Assembly (NCBI RefSeq): GCF_020882245.1
Contig: NC_083597.1
Location: 84,112,152 to 84,176,151, forward strand
DNA: 64,000 nt
Direction: 5' to 3'
Source of the DNA: Rhopalosiphum padi
Lineage: Eukaryota; Arthropoda; Insecta; Hemiptera; Aphididae
The translations under genes and the position numbers were made by a program. Shown in pieces: positions 22,713 to 34,754 of this stretch. The first letter of the stretch is position 1. Each line of letters opens with the position of its first letter. Below the pieces are notes generated by a model. That model ran no database searches. It saw nothing but the letters and a program-made list of their open reading frames with translations, and had not been told where the DNA came from.

Positions 22713-23360
22713 TATAAATGTACAAAACTAAAGTGAATTTGTTGTGCAGGCACGTTACAAATGGAACATGATGTTACATAATTTTTTACAAATAAAATGT
22801 ACAACTTTTATACAATAAAATAACACCGACACTTATTCATGTTTTTAAAACACAGTTATAATTATCGATGTTAATTTTTCTCAATAAAATTAGACTACGC
22901 AGATTTGTGGCTTCATAACATCTTGTCATTAGATTTTATTTTTGGACTACTACAACATTTAATAAAGACATTTCAATAAATTAAATCATAATTTAACACC
23001 TTAGACATTTGAGTCTATTGTCTATTGATGAAAACAAAATCATTTATGTTTTTTTTTTCATTGTCTTAATATAAGTAAGTATGTATACAACATATATAGT
23101 ATTTGTAAACACTAAACATAGACTTCTAGGTATTATTGTAATAGATACGATGTAGCATAATAATATTTTTTAATAAGTTTGGTGTACCATTAGTTTAGCT
23201 ATTGAAATAAAATCGATTAATTCAATGTAATTTATGTGGCATAATTTTATTTCATAATCTAATCTAATAAATTGTAAATATATATTGTAATTTTAAATGT
23301 ATGTTAAAATGATTTATCATTGAAATCATATTTAACATTTACATTGAAGTGACCTATTCC
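22713..23360. other. Intergenic AT-rich DNA
   Basis: No coding segment or clear repeat was recognised. Further AATAAA-like hexamers could give longer 3' ends to the upstream gene. Confidence 0.4.
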
Positions 23361-23874
23361 TGGTGTTGTAAAAAATACTTTTAAAAAGTATTTGAGTAAT
23401 TGCTCAATACTATCTATAATAAAGTATTTGAAATAATCTTCAAATATAAAAAAAAATTATTCAATTAAATTCTAGGTATTTAGGTTTATTAATCAAAAAT
23501 TTGAATCTTACATTTTAAAAACATATAAATTATAGTACCGACAAACCGTTTCGATCGTCGTCAACGATAAACTGTTTTCTAGAAAAAAAAATATATAATT
23601 GAGCTATCAATAGACGAAAACTAAAACCGATATCGAATTGTCCATAAATTAATAATGATTATTGATTAATATAACGTTTAAGCATGACGACGACGGCACG
23701 GTTTTTTATTTAACAAGGATTACAAGAAGAAATAAATTAAGGATTAAAGGAATAAAATAGTATTTAATAGTAAAAAAAAGTATTTAAAATATAATTTAAA
23801 TACGTCAATATAAAAAGTATTCAATACGGAAAAAAGTATTTAAATACTTATACTCAAATACTTTACAACACTGC
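23361..23874. mobile_element. DNA transposon with GTGTTGTAAAGTATTT inverted ends
   Basis: The left end reads tggtgttgtaaaaaatact and the right end tactttacaacactgc. Many repeats of 'aaaagtattt'/'aaatactt' lie inside, so the interior is self-complementary. The flanking bases share 'ctattc', so a partial TSD is possible but not exact. No transposase. Confidence 0.55.
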
Positions 23875-23928
23875 GGCTATTCAATAACGAGGTTCACAGT
23901 ACACTCTGAGTGGACCGTTTGTCTATGT

Positions 23929-24116
23929 CAGGGGCGGCCAAATTTTTTTGGCCGCGATCTACTAAAAATATACTTCACCTTTGAGGATAGACTTACATAA
24001 AAAAATTTCATATTGTTAACTTCCACCATGATTAATTTTCGTGTGCTTAGCCTAAAAATAAATTCTAACATGATCGACTTTGAAATCGTTTGCGATCGAC
24101 GGTTTGGCCGCCTCTG
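23929..24116. mobile_element. hAT-type MITE (CAGGGGCGGCCAAA family), perfect TSD GTCTATGT
   Basis: Starts CAGGGGCGGCCAAATTTTTT and ends GGTTTGGCCGCCTCTG. It is flanked by GTCTATGT at 23921-23928 and 24117-24124. It is the second copy of the family at 14828-15002, with a closely matching interior. Confidence 0.88.
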
Positions 24117-24399
24117 GTCTATGTAGGTAATAGGTATTATTATCTAGTTATACTAGACAGTATTTATCAGCGATTTTTATTGGTAATTTGGTAAGTTTAA
24201 CTAATCTTTTAAGAAAACATAACATTTATGACCTATATTATTATTCACTTTTGAGTTAAATACCAAAATTACCAGTTATCAAAAAGCAAATGAAAATCAG
24301 TGCGCTTAGCATATAGAACCATTGATTATATTAAGTACTATTAATTATTATATAGTACCTATTTATAATTAATACTATAATTTCCGATTCAGACTTCTA

Positions 24400-26000
24400 T
24401 ATTTGCACACAATGACGAGCTGAAGGATAGCTTGTTGACCATGTTGTTACTGTGGAACAAATCTTATGGTTCTCAGAAACCGAAGTGTAATTAAATGATA
24501 TTTTGCGATAACCGGATATAACGTACCTAAACAGTTTGGAATTATACAAAGATACAATGTCGCTGTCGACGATACAGTAGTTGAAGAACCGACGACTTAG
24601 GTACGTAAAATTGTGGTTCTCAGGTGAAGCCGTCGCATATACGACGACGGGACGACTACAACGATACAGGATCGGGGGCACGAGTTCACGGGTGTCGCAC
24701 GCTCCGTTATATATAGACGCGTTAGGGGGTCCCTCTGCATGGCGGCCAGCCAAACGACACCCGCTTTTTACAATCGCGCACGGCGACGGCTAGCGGTACC
24801 GGAGTGAACAACGACGCTGCAGCCTTAACGACACCAATTGCAGTTATGGCAATTGGTTACTAATTTACGAAAGCTCGACGATTAATCGTTACGGAACAAT
24901 GCGACCGACTGCTTGATGGACACGAAACGTCATGTATAACGGTATATAGTTTGAGCGAGATTGCATGTACTGCATTACGCGTACAAATTAGGTAACGACA
25001 AACGGTAGAGAAGTTGGCGTGCGGCGATGGAACAACCGGCGAAAAAGCCGGACAACAATGATAGAAATATTAAAAACGCACTGAAGCGTTTAACACCGAA
25101 AAGGTTGTCACGAGGTGGAGGCACACTCGGACGCACGTCAACATAAAAACGGCCCGGCGTACGACGTTTATACGCGTCGCAACGCGGATCGAGACGGACG
25201 AACGGCCGAACGCAATCGGAGACGCACAAAAATAATACGGCGACCGATCAAGAAGCCGATCCAAATCGCAATTGGTATTTATTGCGATCGTACAAAAATA
25301 CAATGTCGGTATCGGAGACGTCTCGCCAAGATATTGTAAAAGTAAAAAAATAAATCATATTATTTCGTGTAATGGTAAACTCACAACCAATGGTCAACAT
25401 ATATTATCTTTGAGTGCTTCAGTGACAACGTCTATAGTTGCGGTGGCACGACGGTACTGAACGAGATCCATGTATATTATTATCTATATCCTGACTGTGG
25501 TGACGATATAATATATCAAAATATTGTAGTGACATAATTGCATCACTGACATCGTGTCACGGACTAAACGGGACGCATTAATTCGCATCGACATGCTGCA
25601 TGTATATACATATTATACATATCAATCTGGCGCTCGCCGGCCGGTAATTTGATTGGGATTGCCGTTGACCACCGCAATGGTGACCCGTGAAAAATTTCCG
25701 CCGCTGTCGTAACGTGCCACTATCGCCGTAATATTTGGTACTGTAGTCGGACGGCGTCGTTATCCACTCTTTCACAGCTAACCACCATGCCGCCATCAGT
25801 CTTTGGGTGGCCGAATAACGTGTGTACGCAGTTGACTTACACCGACATGAGTAGTTAAATTATTGCAGAATTTCCTCCGTGTGCCGTATAGTCGTCATAA
25901 CACACGAGGTCGACGCACGTATGTGTAGGCAATGTAAATTACATACCAAGACGAATGGTGAACTGTTGGGCGGCTATACATTTCACGCACCAAAACAATA
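24400..26000. promoter_or_regulatory. GC/CpG-rich island with no recognised gene
   Basis: This region has many CpG dinucleotides (for example ggcgacggctagcgg, gcgtacgacgtttatacgcg) in a genome that is otherwise strongly A/T. Such islands in this window mark gene starts, as at 6740-7166. No conserved protein could be read. A short reading frame at 25027-25146 starts MEQPAKKPDNNDR and is lysine/arginine-rich, with a possible donor at gag|gtggag near 25112. The island could be the promoter or first exon of a gene with a distant next exon, or of a non-coding RNA. Part of it is duplicated at 28408-28560. Confidence 0.35.
25717..25868 (+). repeat. Duplicated segment, copy 1 (CpG-rich)
   Basis: It shares 'aatatttggtactgta', 'cagctaaccaccatg' and the whole surrounding order with 28408-28560, in the same orientation about 2.7 kb away. 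Copy 1 keeps CpG at several places where copy 2 has TpG or CpA. Confidence 0.8.
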
Positions 26001-26039
26001 TATGATTTTAATTGTACCAATACACTCGTCAATCAATCA

Positions 26040-28407
26040 ACACTAAGTAATTTTTAGTTGTATATATTGTCATTTATTTTATCAATACTTATAACTTTTA
26101 AACGATTCTAATAAAAAAGAATATTATTAGTACCTATGTAAGACCTAACATTCTTTTTAAAAAGACTTTTAACTAAAAATATCCATTCAGCTTTATATTA
26201 TTATGTTCTTGACTAACGGTTTACTACACCGAGTGTCAAGTTAGATCAGCTGCAGATAGTATGTTAAAACACTTCGATTAGACATTATAATATTATATAT
26301 GTATTATTGTATTATTATCATTAATGTGTAGCTCTACGCATAAATGTAGTGAAATTGTCTGTACGATGCGCCGGACAAGCGATAAAGCGATAAATGCAAT
26401 ACACATAGACATAACGCATATATACTATATATTATTATAAGATATATTTATTTTATTTGATCATTTTAGCTTTAAATACAGTCATTATTAGTTATAGATA
26501 GTTATTTGTTACTATATAATATAAATTATTTTATTAATCATTCATTACCATGGTTAATTGACAATTGTTGACGTTTTTTTAAATATTATATTATATTAAA
26601 TTATTATGCACCGAATTTATATTATACTAAGTACAACATTTATTTTATTAATAAGGTAACTATAAAAAAAATTACATCTAAATATCTAATAATACTTTAT
26701 TATATTTATATGGTTGGTTATAGATATGTTAAAAAATGTTATATAATTATTGAAATAAAAGTTTATTGTTTAAAAATTTAAAATTATAAATGTACAATAT
26801 AATAAAAATAAAAATTTAACATTATATATTCTGTTGGTACGTTGTTTTTTTTACCGTATTTTTATGTCGGAGATTTTTTTTCGGGCTTTTTTCCGACTAC
26901 CCAATTGATAATAGTTTGATATAGTGTTTACACATTAATAATTTAGTACCTATATTTCAGATTTCTGCTTTACCGGACCCCTTGTTTTTGCAGTTTTTTT
27001 TTTACTTGTATAGTTAGGTTGGTTATACTGGTGGTTAGAACTTGGCGCAAATCATTAAATTTTGACTTATAACATTTTGAAAATTTGCCGTTTATACAAC
27101 ATTGTTTGTTTAATGTTTCGCTAAAAGTAATGAAGTGAGGCAATGGTCTCAAACTATGTAAGAACGGCAGCTGCACATTCTGATGACACCCCTGTCCACA
27201 CGCCTAACAATATTATGGACACATTGTAATTTTAATTTTAATTGAATACTTGCATATTATATTGTTCTAAACATCGTTTATACAAATCCATTTTTAATTA
27301 TTTTTGGTTCGCATTTTATTTATTACGTTAGGAAGCGTCAAATTTAATTGTGGAAAGTCACGTTGCAACTTCGGGTGAATATTCATTCGAGCAGTGTGTA
27401 TACATTTTCTAATCAATGTGGTGTCATTTGAGTCCAGTACACTGAGTATTATACTTGACATCTCAGAATGAATAATTTTGGAGGGACGCTCGCTCAACTG
27501 CTCCACTGCCTTACGTTTGACACTGTTAATAACCTTTTGCCGTAACATTGATTGGTGATCACTGATCATTGATCACCTGGTTCGTGATTATGTGTTGTAT
27601 TTTGTTCACTGCAAATGGCACGGTTAACATCATATTTTATAGCTGCATTACATGATATTTTTACAACATACCCATCATAACACGTTATTCACTATTGTAC
27701 GATAAAAGCGAAATGTATAACCATTTATAACCCGTAGTGCTTTTAATTTTTCACTCAACATATTATTATTGTGCGAACTCATTTTTACCGCATCGAATGG
27801 CGTAGGTATACTGAATGCAATATTCAAAATTACGATCGGACTATACACTTGTATTTATTTTATATAAAAACTTAACAGATAAGTTGTAGTATTCCCACAT
27901 ACATACGATGTGTATAATAATATACATCGAAAAATAAGTTTATCGTAAAATCGGCGAGACCGCAACTAAGATATTACCTACAATTGGCGTGACCGCAACC
28001 GTTATCTGCTTATCTGAAAAATGTTCAATGACCGCAGCTAGTATGCAGCCTCGTAAACTTATAATTTATAAATGTTTAACATAATTCTATTGGTTTTTGT
28101 TCGTTGAGTACTCTACAATTTTTTCATTTATACAATTGTCTTTTTCGGCATATTTTTGTTTATGTGTCATGTGTGACTTATTAGTTCTTATTTTTATGTA
28201 CCTATACGTATTTACTTAAAATAACTACTATTGAAATATTATACTAAAATGTACATAAAAATGAAATGTATTATGATATTTTAATTTTTTAAGACAGTAT
28301 CATCAATTTGATAATTTATAATGTTATATAAAATATAGTTTATTTTTTTATATCGTACTTATCTGTCTTCCACCGTGTATGAACTTACATACGTACCTTT
28401 TTTATGT
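26040..28407. other. Intergenic AT-rich DNA with a transposon-derived fragment
   Basis: Mostly A/T-rich without a recognised gene. The only coding-like piece is the minus-strand fragment at 27294-27569, listed separately. Short words ending 'gaccgcaac' recur at about 27,958-28,035 without clear meaning. Confidence 0.35.
27294..27569 (-). pseudogene. Fragment of a FLYWCH/MULE-type transposon protein
   Basis: A 91-codon open segment read on the minus strand contains RQKVINSVKRKAVEQLSERP, followed by SKIIHSEM. This resembles the segment after the FLYWCH zinc finger in Mutator-like element proteins of insects, where a 'lkrka...rPskli..el' pattern is common. The preceding FLYWCH finger and the following MULE transposase domain were not found, so it is a remnant. 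Assignment is from pattern memory only. Confidence 0.45.
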
Positions 28408-28560
28408 GCCACTATCACCGTAATATTTGGTACTGTAATCGGACAGCGTCGTTAACCACTATTTTACAGCTAACCACCATGCTGCCAGAATCTTCGGGTG
28501 GTCGAATAAGTGCGTAATGGACTTATACCGAGTACCGAAATAAGTAGCTTACTTATTGTA
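28408..28560 (+). repeat. Duplicated segment, copy 2 (CpG-depleted)
   Basis: Direct-repeat partner of 25717-25868. Differences include ccgt kept against cgccgta to caccgta, gtagtcgg to gtaatcgg, acggcg to acagcg, and ggccg to ggtcg, mostly CpG to TpG/CpA. Confidence 0.8.
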
Positions 28561-30464
28561 GTGGCGTTATTTGAACCTCGCAGGGTACGCATTTGCGTAT
28601 TTAAAATCCAATATTGTAGTAATTTGGCCGACTTTATAAATTATAAATTTATATATAAAATTAAATATTAATTGTATAAATAGCATTTTTAATTTTTAAT
28701 TGGCCGAGTACCTGACTAATATAAGTTTTTTTATCCCTAAAAAAAAAAAAAAGTTTTCCGAAAAGACGCATCAATATTTTTTTATAATTGTCTGAATTTT
28801 GAATTTTTAAGACATTGGATAATATTCATTTCATATTTCTGTGATAACTATTTGTGCTCAACCGATTTTTGTTTTTTTGTAGTAATTTAAAAACGAATAA
28901 CTGTAGTTATTTGAAAATTTTACCAAATGTTAATGATTGCATTTCTTGTACATTTTATAATTTTCAAAATATTTTGACTATACACTTATAGGATAAAATA
29001 ACAATAGCATAATACCATAAATAGACGCATTTATTATATATATTAATATCGCAAATTATCTGAGCATATTAACATTAGAACATATTGATTATTTTAAAAT
29101 CAGTAAAAAATAGTATGAGTAGGTATGTATTATTCCTAAACAGGACGGTACCGAAACGGGAATGAGTAGTCACATATGTGTATAATATAACGAGTTGAAT
29201 GTGAATAACTACAGCTTGTATTTAGAAATTAATTTTATTGATTTTGTAAGTCCTTCTTTATTATACGTAGATCATAATCTATTAACTATTTAGTATTTAA
29301 TAATAATTGAATGATTAAACTTTTAAATATTTTTAAAATTATTAATCATTTAGTTCAGCCAAACCGTATAAAACCGTTAATAACCGTTATAAAATTATAA
29401 TTTAAAAAAAAATTCAGGATAATATACAATTATTATGATTTTACGTATGAAATTAATTAGATACCAAAAGTTTCGTATGCAAGGCAGCTGAAATATAATA
29501 ATAAATTCTATAAAATCACAAAGAATTCTATAAAAAAAACATTATTTTAATATTTATCATCCATGGTAAACGACAATCGTCGTCATTTGTAGGAGACGAT
29601 TAACCATTCTAATAATTTTATTGAACAGTCGTCAAACAACAGCCTTCAGTACATGACAAGTACTCTCATTTTCATAAAATATTTCAATAATTCCATTCCG
29701 AAGCGTAAAGAAGACAAATGAAGAAATAAACTAGCTGTTTCTTCGGTGGCTGTGCACGTTTGAACTTTAATATGGCACAGTTTGACTTCGCCGAAAAGCG
29801 TCGAAGGATTCTTGCGTAGGTTAATTTTCCTATAATTTTAGGGTAGTAATAAATTTACTTTTTATTCATAAAATAAATAGTTAATGACTTCTACAAGCTG
29901 TTACCCCGATGATATAGACCTATATTTTATTTCCGAATTTCCGGTAGTCCAGTCCAATGAAGTGGTCGGCAACCGGCGAGTTATTGTATATACGACCCGT
30001 TTTAAATTCTAAAACACTGAAATTTTTTTTTTATTTATATTTTATTATTTTAAAATCCTAGACAATATTTTTTTCCATAGTAAATAATTTAAGAATATAA
30101 AATTTTTTTTTATATCTGGTCCGCAAACTGTTTAATTTGTGAATGTGGTCTGAGAGTTCAAAAAGATTACCGACTATGCATTAATAATGAAATTGCCAAG
30201 AATAAAATTGTTAAGTACACCTTAGATCCTGGACGTAGCGAAAAATGTATAATAATTTTACAATCATGTAGTTTATTTTCTGTTTTTCATGAATTCTTGT
30301 AGCAAATATGATCTATATTTGGTACTTTGGGTGGTAAATAGTAAAATAAAAACACAGATTTCTGAAATATTAAAATTGTTTTTTAAATTGCATTTAATCT
30401 GCACATTAGTTGAGTTTTATAGGAACTAAACATGTAGTTGGATCATGGACTACTCACCGACGAT
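28561..30464. other. Intergenic AT-rich DNA
   Basis: No gene or RNA was recognised in this long A/T-rich stretch. A few CpG-containing islands (about 29,570-29,830) carry no readable domain. Confidence 0.4.
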
Positions 30465-30753
30465 GAATTTGTCATTGAGTTGATGGAAAATGAGTCGGCA
30501 CTCGGCTTCGTTTCAACCCGGAGGATGATCGGCAGCATCAATAAGAAGCTCATCTTAAAATCAACTGTCGAAAGGATTTGTTTGTATTATATCATAATAT
30601 TTAGAATCGTAGTAGGTACAGTATACTATATATAAATATAAAATATTTATTAGTGAAGAAGAATTTGTCACAAAGCTGATGGGAAATGTGTCGGCACTCG
30701 GCTTCGTTTCAACCCGGAGGAAGATTGGCAGCATCAATAAGAAGCTCATCTTA
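30465..30753 (+). repeat. Two 93-bp direct repeats, 196 bp apart, each an open frame
   Basis: Copy 1 is 30465-30557 and copy 2 is 30661-30753. They differ at roughly eight positions. Both read through in one frame with the shared peptide SALGFVSTRR, then IGSINKKLI. The A/T-rich spacer between them breaks the frame. I do not recognise the peptide. It may be a degraded exon duplicated with its flank, or a transposon-derived piece. Confidence 0.7.
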
Positions 30754-30945
30754 ATTTAGTTGTCCTCTTACGCATTAGCGCTCATCTCTCATCCACTCAT
30801 CTAACATATTGACTATCGCCGGCCGGCAACACACATATATTATACACATTACCCGTTTTATATTATATAATATTATTAATACCTACATAGTTATTTTCAT
30901 TGTTTTCATCATTTATTTTTTATTATTTGAATGCATTCATATGAT

Positions 30946-31265
30946 CAGTGGCGTATTTAGGAATTTTAGGATAAGGGCAACACATATTTTGCCGCCTCCC
31001 CCCCCCCCCATTAAAAAAAAAATTAAAAAACTTCTACGCCGCGCAATAGTGGTCAAACTGTTAATACCATAGAATACCATGTTATATAAATACTATAGTA
31101 TTTTATACCTCTATGGCACACATTTGTTGTGAAAAATATTAATGATTGACGTCACTGCGCTAGTACTCATAAAGTACGAAATAAAAATTTTCCGCCCCTC
31201 TAAATCTTTAAAAATTTACCGTTCTGGACAACTGGACCCAAAGTCCCTACCTAAATACGCCCCTG
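30946..31265. mobile_element. hAT-type MITE, 320 bp, near-perfect TSD
   Basis: Starts CAGTGGCGTATTTAGGAATT and ends ACCTAAATACGCCCCTG. The flanks CATATGAT (30938-30945) and CATATAAT (31266-31273) match at seven of eight bases. The interior has a C-run and no coding capacity. Confidence 0.75.
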
Positions 31266-31273
31266 CATATAAT

Positions 31274-32160
31274 GCGTTCTCGCTTACGATGTGGATTAGG
31301 CCTACTGGGGACACCACAATAAAAAAATGCGCCTCATGTAATACCTCATAAAGTTATTAAACAATACGGACAATGTTATTGTACGTTGTTTAATAATAAA
31401 GGTGGTGTGGAAAATTACCTAACACTGTTATTCTTATCTTATAGTTACCTTGCATACATTTTTTTATTAAATACCAATTAAATAATTATTTATATCAAGA
31501 AACGAGAAATATTAACGTTTTATAAAGTATTACAATAAAATAGTTTTGAAAAAAAAATATTCTTTGACTTGTTACAAAAAGACTCCAAGTAGTTATTATA
31601 TTAGTTCTTATTTTACAAAGACACTAACAAAAGCGGGTCAGCTTTAATATTGCCAGAAATATTGTATGTATCTATATTACTTTATACTTTAAAACATTGA
31701 ATTTACACATTTTTATTTACTAATTATTGTGTATTTTATTATTATTTCATATAAATTTGAAACTTCATATTTTACTAATTTACTGACGCATTGGTTACGT
31801 AGGTAGTATTTGTGTCTTATAATAAAATACAAATGTTTGCATGTGAATATGTGATTGTACAAATTTGGATTTTATTAACCATAGCCTACAATTCCTCTAA
31901 AATCATTATGTTCTTAATCTTTTACACTAACCAGTTTTCAACAAGTGATTTTTTATTTTCTTAAAATTCAAAAACGAATAGCCGTAAAATTTTAAATGTT
32001 TACTAAGTATTTATATTATCATTTTTTCTATAAATGGTTTAATTTTCAAATAATTGTAATTCATTTTGAGCTCTTTATAGACAGTTATATTTGCGTGCTT
32101 TATTAGTGTTTTTTAATAGCAAAAACTGATAAATGGGTCAAAATCCTTGATATTTTTATA
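31274..32160. other. Intergenic AT-rich DNA
   Basis: No gene, RNA or clear repeat was recognised. Confidence 0.4.
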
Positions 32161-32168
32161 AACGTATA

Positions 32169-32504
32169 CAGTGGCGTAGCTAGGAATTTTAGTTGAGGGG
32201 GGGGGGCAAAATTTCAAAATTATTCATAATAATCATGGATTATATAACGTCAAATACACAAGCATATATAGCCATATAGACATATAGGTAGTAACTAGTA
32301 ATTAATTTCAGTAAATGAAAATAATAAAATAATAATTACAATATAATATAATATAATGATACAATATAGAACAAAACTATGCAACTTCTTATACAACTTT
32401 AATATACAGTTTTTTAAATTACCAAATTTTGTTTAAAAGTTAATTTTCAGGGGAGGTTGGAGGGGCAAGCACCCCCTTTGCGCCCCCCCGTAACTACGCC
32501 ACTG
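32169..32504. mobile_element. hAT-type MITE, 336 bp, perfect TSD AACGTATA
   Basis: Starts CAGTGGCGTAGCTAGGAATT with a G-run soon after, and ends CCCCGTAACTACGCCACTG. It is flanked by AACGTATA at 32161-32168 and 32505-32512. Non-coding. Confidence 0.88.
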
Positions 32505-33117
32505 AACGTATATAATATACCGTCTCTGCTTAGAATAGTTTTCTGTTTAAAACGAATTATATTTTTAAAATTAGATTGAAATTGAAATTCAACACACCTA
32601 TTAAAGTGACCTACGCGTCACCAAATGTATAGGCGTGTTACAGAGCATTACCACTTAATACCTTTTATTTATTATAATTATTTATTAGGACACCTGTTTT
32701 AAAGCTGAATAAAAAAAAAATTAAATTAAATTAATATTATTTTAAATAAAATACCTATACAAATATACCTACTTATATTGCTAAATATATATAAACTAGT
32801 TGTCAATGAAGCTGACAGTTTATTTTCTGAACTCATATGAGATTTAAATGATTTAATTACTAATTACTCAATATATATAATATATTATATATTATAAATT
32901 AATATATCGTAGTTCAATTATGAGTTAGCTATCAAGCCGCATAAAAAGTAAACACAATTAGATATTACTTAGCAGTTTGGCACATACCTATCGATAATAA
33001 TACATAATACATTTTCATCGCGTGTTAAACAGAAATAGATATTCCTAATGTATTCGATATCAAGTTATCTCATTTTAACATGCTAGCTTGGGCTACAAAA
33101 TTACAAAACGTGGTGAG

Positions 33118-33599
33118 CAGTGGCGTATTTAGAATTTTGCTGCCCCGGGTACACATTTTTTTAATGCCCTTTTTCTCTCACAGTTTTTTTTTATAGTAGC
33201 AATTTTTCTTACCCTAAAAAAACTTACAATACATGTGATATGCTAATAGTATCAATAGTATCATGTAGTATAAAAATCTATCGAGTGTCCTAGAATGTTG
33301 AATATCGTAGGTTTTCTTAGTAGTACCCATGATAACAAAAAAATTAAAGCCAATTGTAAAATTTATTAATTTATTCTCATAATATGTTTACAAACATCAT
33401 TCAATTAATTTTTTTCGTCGCGCATTTGATCTTGCAAAATCTTCAATTATTTTATCATAATCCAAATGAAGTATTAATTTTTAAAAAATAACAAACATTT
33501 TTATTATCATTTTATTTCAATCTATTAAAAAAAAAGTTCCCAGTTAAATTTGCTGCCCGGGGCAATTGCCCCCCTTGGCCCCCCCTAAATACGCCACTG
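33118..33599. mobile_element. hAT-type MITE, 482 bp, perfect TSD GTGGTGAG
   Basis: Starts CAGTGGCGTATTTAGAATTT followed by gctgccccgg, and ends gggcaattgcc...CTAAATACGCCACTG. It is flanked by GTGGTGAG at 33110-33117 and 33600-33607. Non-coding. It shares ends but not its interior with the elements at 11498, 30946 and 32169. Confidence 0.88.
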
Positions 33600-33607
33600 G
33601 TGGTGAG

Positions 33608-34754
33608 CATTCCACTTATTGTATTCTAATTTCTAACCTAACCTATGTTCAAGGCGACAATTCATCGATTATATACAATAACGTACCTATACATTACATA
33701 TTAAATTGTTGAGATACAATCTACCTACATATGTATATACTAGGTATATAAATTATAAATTTATAAAATTCAAAAGTATGTTTTAAAACAATAACATCGC
33801 CATTGTCGCACATGCAGTCCACGGGGGTTCCAGAGGGTACTTAGGCGCTTAGCACCCCCAGCTTATTTTGAGCTAAAAATATTCTTAAAAGTGTAATTTT
33901 GCATTTATAAAAATAAGTTTAATAAGTTTGTATAATTGCATTGGTAATGCACTAATAGCATGGACGATGGACGTACTTAATATATATATAATTTACATAT
34001 TATATGTACAATATTGGGTATTTGGGTTTGAGATGTTAGTATGTTACCAATTTATAATTATAACGCATTTGGATTTTGGAAACGAGACCTTAACATCATA
34101 AGCTATCAGGTTGTCAATATTTAATTTATAGGTAATTTTATTTTACAATTTGGTTTTTACGAATTAAATGTTAAGTACCTAAATATATCCCACAACAATT
34201 TGGTCAATAAAAATGGTATTTTAATAATGATGTAATGATGACTTATGATGTTTTAGGAGCTTAATATAAAAGTTTAATAGCATAGATGTTAGAATATAGT
34301 AAAACTAAAATAAAATGTACTGGAAACGAGAAACAAATCCCCGGTCCAATGATTTAAATTTTAAATATAGCCTTATGGTTGTCATGGGGTGAAAATCATA
34401 TTTTAATCATCACTGTCTTAAATCGTGGTGAAAATCTATAAACGTTATGTGATAATGTGATAGGTAGTGATAACACGATCCTGCAACGTTTTGCTTGGAT
34501 TACGGCCTTAGAAGAAAAAAAGAAGATAAGCATAATGAATAATAATAATAATAAGTACTTTAAAAACGTAACCTCAAATCCTAATACGGTGCATTGATGC
34601 ACAGTCTCACAGAATGTCCGTAGACTATACATTAATACACTCTAAATTGTAATTGCAGACTGAAGAGTTCTAGACTCTAGAAGTATATGCATAAACATTA
34701 GCAAGTTTTTTTGTTAATTAATTTGATTTGTTGTGTTACAAGTAAAAACAAGTC
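33608..34754. other. Intergenic DNA and upstream region of CCT1
   Basis: No gene was recognised. The last 100 to 200 bases before 34755 must hold the CCT1 promoter and 5' UTR; no TATA box or other motif could be assigned with confidence. Confidence 0.4.

Noticed and set aside
24397..24753. Minus-strand open frame of 118 codons in the CpG-rich island
   Set aside because: No similarity to a known family and no supporting splice or start context. GC-rich DNA keeps frames open by chance because stops are A/T-rich.
25027..25146. Small basic protein starting MEQPAKKPDNNDR
   Set aside because: About 39 codons, no homologue recognised, and situated in a CpG-rich island where chance frames are common. 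Kept only as a possible first exon in the island entry.
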